Below are positions 60,332 through 64,000 of a stretch of 64,000 nt of DNA, in pieces. Position 1 is the stretch's first letter. Each line of letters starts with the position of its first letter. Position numbers and translations under genes: made by a program. This stretch comes from Streptomyces glomeratus (GTDB taxonomy: Bacteria; Actinomycetota; Actinomycetes; Streptomycetales; Streptomycetaceae). The stretch covers positions 1-64,000 of the forward strand of contig NZ_JAKEEB010000031.1 in the NCBI RefSeq assembly GCF_021462825.1, read 5' to 3'. The notes beneath the pieces are model-generated. The model saw only the letters and a program-made list of their open reading frames with translations. It ran no database searches and was not told the origin of the DNA.

Positions 60332-61405
60332 ATGGGTGTGCTGGCCCGTATCGACGGTTACCAGCGACGGCATCGCTGGGCGGGCTTTTCTCTGGCCGTG
60401 GCCTACAAGTTCTTCGACGACCAGGCCGCATATCTCACCGCACTTTTGACGTACTACGGTTTTCTGTCCCTGTTCCCGCTGCTGCTCTTCCTCGTGGCCC
60501 TGCTCGGTTCCATGCTCAGCGGCAACCCGCACCTCCAGCAGGCGCTGCTGGACTCGGCACTGAGCGAGTTCCCGGTGATCGGCGACCAGCTCGGTCACAA
60601 CATCCACTCCTTCCACGGGAGTGGTATCGCCATCGGTGTGGGTATCGCGGCCAGTCTCTACGGCGCCCTGGGCATCGCGCAGGCCGCCCAGCTCGCCCTG
60701 AACAAGATCTTCGCGGTGCCCCGCCACGCCCGTCCCGACCCGCTGCGCTCGCGGCTGAAGGGGCTGAAGTTCCTGTCGCTGCTCGCGCTCGGGCTCTGTG
60801 TCACCACGGCCCTGTCCGCCGGTGAGTCCGCGGCCAGTGTGTTCGGCGCCCGGCTGGCGGTCGGCGTGCGCGTCGCCGCCGCGGCCACGGCGGTCGTGCT
60901 CAACGCCTGTCTGCTGATGCTCAGCTACCGCATCCTGGCGCGCCGCCGGCTGCCGGTACGCCTGATGTACGCCCCGGCCCTGGCCGGTGCCTGCGCCTGG
61001 CAGGTGCTCCAGTGGGGCGGCTCGTACTACGTCGGCCACGTCCTGAGGGGCGCCACGGCGACGTACGGGTTCTTCGGGATCGTGCTCGGCCTGATCGCCT
61101 GGCTCTACCTCGGCGCGCTGGTGTACCTCGGCACGGCGGAGATCTGTGCGGTGCGGTGCCTGCGGCTGTGGCCCCGCAGCCTGCTGAGCCCGTTCACCGA
61201 CCGTGTCCACCTCAGCTCGGGCGATCTGCGCGCCTACCGGTCGTACGCGGCGACGCAGTCCTTCAAGGGCTTCGAGAAGATCACGGTCCATTTCGACCGG
61301 CCCCCGCACCAGCCGGCGGACGGCGACGGCGGGGAGGGGCACCCGCCCGCCGAGGGCGACGGCGACGGCGACGGCCGGGAGGGGCACCCGCCGGGGGGCA
61401 CCTAG
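60332..61405 (+). CDS. YihY/BrkB-family inner-membrane protein
   Basis: 357 aa from ATG 60332, behind GGGAAGGGAC. It has six helices of the BrkB/YihY pattern: YLTALLTYYGFLSLFPLLLF, GIAASLYGALGIAQAAQLAL, FLSLLALGLCVTTALSAG, and YGFFGIVLGLIAWLYLGALV with the polar YYVGHVLRGATATYG. The C-terminal 60 residues are hydrophilic and end in an acidic Gly/Asp/His-rich repeat (GDGDGDG). The family's function is not established; a transporter role has been suggested. Confidence 0.88.
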   Translation: MGVLARIDGYQRRHRWAGFSLAVAYKFFDDQAAYLTALLTYYGFLSLFPLLLFLVALLGSMLSGNPHLQQALLDSALSEFPVIGDQLGHNIHSFHGSGIAIGVGIAASLYGALGIAQAAQLALNKIFAVPRHARPDPLRSRLKGLKFLSLLALGLCVTTALSAGESAASVFGARLAVGVRVAAAATAVVLNACLLMLSYRILARRRLPVRLMYAPALAGACAWQVLQWGGSYYVGHVLRGATATYGFFGIVLGLIAWLYLGALVYLGTAEICAVRCLRLWPRSLLSPFTDRVHLSSGDLRAYRSYAATQSFKGFEKITVHFDRPPHQPADGDGGEGHPPAEGDGDGDGREGHPPGGT

Positions 61406-61433
61406 TCGTGGTCCGGGGGCGACCGGGAACGCC

Positions 61434-61718
61434 TCATGCGCCGCGACGGCGATCAGACGGGTCACGGACGCGACGATCCCCCGGCGCACCGGGGCGACCT
61501 CGGCGCGAAGGGTTCGCCGTGCGCAGCCCCGTCCGCACGCCGGAGCGCACGGCCGCCGTGAGCGCGGCGGTCTCGCGGCGGATACAGGCCGTGAAGAGGT
61601 CTTCCTTGGAGTTCAGGTACAGATACACCAACGGCTTGGACGCGCCCGCCAGTTCGGCGATCTCGTCCATGGACGCGGCCGTGTGGCCGCGTCGGCCGAG
61701 GGTCTTCGCGGAACCCAT
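61434..61718 (-). pseudogene. truncated TetR-family regulator (N-terminal DNA-binding part only)
   Basis: 94 codons from ATG 61718. Residues 1-60 are a clear TetR helix-turn-helix: TLGRRGHTAASMDEIAELAG, ASKPLVYLYLNSKEDLFTAC, then IRRETAALTAAVRSGVRTGL. After about residue 65 it becomes Arg/Pro/Gly-rich nonsense to the stop. The ligand-binding domain (normally about 120 more residues) is gone, and the first helix is also incomplete. It is therefore a decayed regulator. Confidence 0.75.
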
Positions 61719-61758
61719 ACGGGCAAGAGCACGATCAGCCCGCCACGGGGGCTTCAGC

Positions 61759-62058
61759 TCACGAAGTCTGGCCCTGTGCGCGCGCCGCGTCGTCGTCCAC
61801 GTCCTCCTGGGCGCGGTTCGCCTCGAGGCCGGCCTTCATACGGTCGACCTTCTGCGCGATCTCCACGGAGGCCCGGTCGCGCTCTCCACGCAGCACCACG
61901 AAGCTGATCGGGGCCGAGATCACCAGGGCGAGCAGGACGATCCACAGGCCGTTGGAGGCGCCGAGGCCGCGCGGGGCGAGACCGGAGTAGACGAGGGCCC
62001 AGACGACGACGAGGCAGCCCGCGAGGATACCGAGGCGCATCAGCGTGTAGCGGAGCAT
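61759..62058 (-). CDS. DUF4229 small membrane protein
   Basis: 99 aa. Two membrane helices: LMRLGILAGCLVVVWALVYS and NGLWIVLLALVISAPISFVV. A charged C-terminal helix follows (ERDRASVEIAQKVDRMKAGL), then an acidic Asp/Ala/Gln tail. DUF4229 proteins are actinobacterial and of unknown function. In Streptomyces genomes this family is often found beside mqnE (recalled, not checked); here a GNAT gene lies between them. The start ATG 62058 has no strong ribosome binding site. Confidence 0.82.
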   Translation of the reverse strand: MLRYTLMRLGILAGCLVVVWALVYSGLAPRGLGASNGLWIVLLALVISAPISFVVLRGERDRASVEIAQKVDRMKAGLEANRAQEDVDDDAARAQGQTS

Positions 62059-62178
62059 CTCTATCCACTCTTCCGTTCCGTGGGAATCCCCCTGTTGGTC
62101 ACCGTCCAGTGAAGCACGCGCGGCGCCCGATCTTGCAGGGGGGTGCGGGACAGCCCGGTCGCCCGGGCCAACGGCCGG

Positions 62179-62703
62179 TCATCCAAGGGGCAGCATCATC
62201 GTGATGTCGTCGCGGTCGTCCCCGGGCGCCACCCGGATCGCCCCGGGCACCCGGCCGACCTCCTTGTAGCCGCAGGAGCCGTAGAAGTGCTCCAGACCCA
62301 GGCCGCCGCGGCAGGTGAGCCGTATCGCCTCGATGCCCTCGAAGCCGCGGGCCGCGTCCGCGGCGGCGGCCAGCAGGTCGCGGCCGTAACCCTTGCCCTG
62401 GTGCCGGGGGTGCACCATCACCGTGTAGAGCCACAGCCAGTGCGTCATCAGCCGGTGCGTGTTCATGCTGAGGAACGCGCTCGCGGCCACCCGCCCCTCC
62501 GTGTCGTACCCGAGGAGCAGCCGGGTGCGCCCCTCGCTCATCGCCGCCAGATGCCGGACGAGCTCCGGCCGTACCACCTCCCGGGTGACCGGCGGTACGA
62601 ACCCGACGGCCCCGTCGGCGTTGGACACGTCCGTCCACAGATCGAGCACGCCGTCGCGCACGACGGGGGTCATGGCGGGATCCAGAACGAAGGTAAGGGG
62701 CAT
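62179..62703 (-). CDS. GNAT-family N-acetyltransferase
   Basis: 174 aa. The acetyl-CoA site reads VMVHPRHQGKGYGRDLLAAA (the Q/R-x-x-G-x-G/A pattern), with TRLLLGYDTEGRVAASAFLS upstream and EHFYGSCGYKEVGRVPGAIR downstream as the usual GNAT C-terminal strand. The acceptor is unknown. It is 73 bp downstream of mqnE in the same direction. Confidence 0.9.
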   Translation of the reverse strand: MPLTFVLDPAMTPVVRDGVLDLWTDVSNADGAVGFVPPVTREVVRPELVRHLAAMSEGRTRLLLGYDTEGRVAASAFLSMNTHRLMTHWLWLYTVMVHPRHQGKGYGRDLLAAAADAARGFEGIEAIRLTCRGGLGLEHFYGSCGYKEVGRVPGAIRVAPGDDRDDITMMLPLG

Positions 62704-62776
62704 GGGGCGAGGCTATCTATTACCTCGTTTGGCGTTCAAGAAGGTGTGTCGCCCCTCACCCCACTCATGGGAGGGA

Positions 62777-63940
62777 TCAGATCCGCATCGGCTGGGGCTC
62801 GTCGCGGCGCGCCGGGTCCGGGCCCTCGTACTCCCGGATGATCTCGTACCGCGTGTTCCGCTCCACCGGACGGAAACCGGCGTCACGGATCAGGTCCAGC
62901 AGGTCCTCACGGGTCAGCTTGTTAGGCGTGCCGTAGTTGTCCGCATCGTGCGTGATCTTGTACTCGACGACCGAGCCGTCCATGTCGTCCGCACCGTGCT
63001 GAAGGGCCAGCTGCGCGGTCTGCACGCCGTGCATCACCCAGAAGACCTTGACGTGCTGGACGTTGTCGAAGAGCAGACGGGAGACCGCGAAGGTCTTCAG
63101 CGCCTCGGCGCCCGTCGCCATCTGGGTGCGCGCCTGGAGGCGGTTGCGGACCTTGCCGTCCTTCATGTCCACGAAGTCGTGCTGGTAGCGCAGCGGGATG
63201 AAGACCTGGAAACCGCCCGTCTCGTCCTGCAGCTCACGCAGTCGCAGCACGTGGTCCACGCGGTGGCGCGGCTCCTCGATATGGCCGTACAGCATGGTGC
63301 ACGGAGTCTTCAGACCCTTCTCGTGCGCCAGGCGGTGGATGCGCGACCAGTCCTCCCAGTGGGTCCTGTGGTCGACGATGTGCTGCCGGACCTCCCAGTC
63401 GAAGATCTCGGCACCGCCACCGGTGAGCGACTCCAGACCGGCGTCGATGAGTTCGTCGAGGATCTCGGAGGCCGAAAGACCGGAGATCGTCTCGAAGTGG
63501 TGGATCTCCGTCGCCGTGAACGCCTTCAGCGAGACGTTCGGCAGGGCGGCCTTCAGCTCGCGCAGCGACCGCGGGTAGTAACGCCACGGCAGGTTCGGGT
63601 GCAGGCCGTTGACGATGTGCAGTTCGGTGAGGTTCTCCGACTCCATCGCCTTGGCGAGCTTGACCGCCTCCTCGATGCGCATCGTGTACGCGTCCTTCTC
63701 GCCCGGCTTGCGCTGGAACGAGCAGTACGCGCAGGACGCGGTGCACACGTTCGTCATGTTGAGGTGACGGTTGACGTTGAAGTGGACCACGTCACCGTTC
63801 TTGCGGGTCCGTACCTCGTGCGCGAGACCGCCGAGCCAGGCCAGATCGTCCGACTCGTACAGCGCGATGCCGTCCTCGCGGGTCAGCCGCTCACCGGCCC
63901 GGACCTTGTCCTCCAGCTCGCGCTTGAGCCCGACATCCAT
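62777..63940 (-). CDS. mqnE: aminofutalosine synthase
   Basis: 387 aa from ATG 63940, with GGAGGGAGAGGCGG upstream. A radical SAM enzyme with Cys66, Cys70 and Cys73 in NVCTASCAYCSFQRKPGEKD. MqnE signatures: ELHIVNGLHPNLPWRYYPRS, KAFTATEIHHFETISGLSAS, ESLTGGGAEIFDWEVRQHIV, CTMLYGHIEEPRHRVDHVLR. It joins 3-enolpyruvylbenzoate (the MqnA product) to adenosine to give aminofutalosine. It shares ancestry with MqnC in the same window, and the two differ in the segments after the cluster. Confidence 0.95.
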   Translation of the reverse strand: MDVGLKRELEDKVRAGERLTREDGIALYESDDLAWLGGLAHEVRTRKNGDVVHFNVNRHLNMTNVCTASCAYCSFQRKPGEKDAYTMRIEEAVKLAKAMESENLTELHIVNGLHPNLPWRYYPRSLRELKAALPNVSLKAFTATEIHHFETISGLSASEILDELIDAGLESLTGGGAEIFDWEVRQHIVDHRTHWEDWSRIHRLAHEKGLKTPCTMLYGHIEEPRHRVDHVLRLRELQDETGGFQVFIPLRYQHDFVDMKDGKVRNRLQARTQMATGAEALKTFAVSRLLFDNVQHVKVFWVMHGVQTAQLALQHGADDMDGSVVEYKITHDADNYGTPNKLTREDLLDLIRDAGFRPVERNTRYEIIREYEGPDPARRDEPQPMRI

Positions 63941-64000
63941 GCTTCCGCCTCTCCCTCCGGACAAACCCACCCCACCGTACCCCTCGCCCTCCGGGCGGAC

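Overview
The window is chromosomal DNA from a high-GC actinomycete, almost certainly a Streptomyces. The evidence is the very high GC content, GTG and TTG starts, the 14-subunit nuo operon, futalosine-type menaquinone genes, a LAL-type LuxR regulator, and a c-di-AMP (ydaO) riboswitch in front of a secreted lytic enzyme. I see no integrase, insertion sequence, prophage, CRISPR array, tRNA or rRNA gene. Most of the window looks like core chromosome, with local scars, truncated genes and small tandem duplications.

Left part (1-21.5 kb): a probable redox switch (HxlR regulator divergent from an NAD(P)H-binding quinone-reductase-like SDR, with a dyad between them), a RarD-type permease, a TPR protein, and an NADPH-dependent FMN reductase with a readable promoter. 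Next comes a three-gene operon (LolA-like membrane protein, ABC ATPase, ABC permease), a long-chain polyprenyl diphosphate synthase, a riboswitch-controlled SLT-domain cell-wall hydrolase, and a HAD phosphatase. These are followed by a flavoprotein plus ATP-grasp pair, fumarylacetoacetase, a GntR regulator with a ferredoxin and the eroded rest of an operon (ABC permease scrap and headless HEAT-repeat gene), RecQ, and a Uma2-fold protein.

Centre (21.6-37.9 kb): the complete NADH dehydrogenase I operon nuoABCDEFGHIJKLMN on the minus strand, with most junctions overlapping by 4 bp. A strong match to the redox repressor Rex operator lies about 100 bp upstream of nuoA.

Right part (38-64 kb): a secreted NlpC/P60 hydrolase, a Tat-type flavin amine oxidoreductase, and a geranylgeranyl-reductase-type flavoprotein (probable menaquinone side-chain reductase, MenJ-like). 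Menaquinone genes then recur: mqnC, a degenerate amidohydrolase-fold protein and menG in one tight operon, then mqnA, and mqnE at the far edge. Between them are a GNAT protein, a free-standing PASTA protein, a short prepilin-type peptidase, a membrane Ser/Thr kinase, a cold-shock protein with a clear terminator, a CYTH-like protein, a LAL regulator, a P450 with a DUF1259 lipoprotein, and an acyl-CoA ligase divergent from a MaoC protein with two TetR/fatty-acid-type palindromes between them. A BrkB-family membrane protein and a truncated TetR gene follow.

Taken together, the window is rich in electron-transport functions. It encodes complex I, the prenyl-chain synthase, three futalosine-pathway enzymes, the MenG methyltransferase and a likely quinone-tail reductase. 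The futalosine steps MqnB, MqnD and later ones are not in this window. The most promising undescribed item is the metal-site-degenerate amidohydrolase-like protein locked between mqnC and menG.
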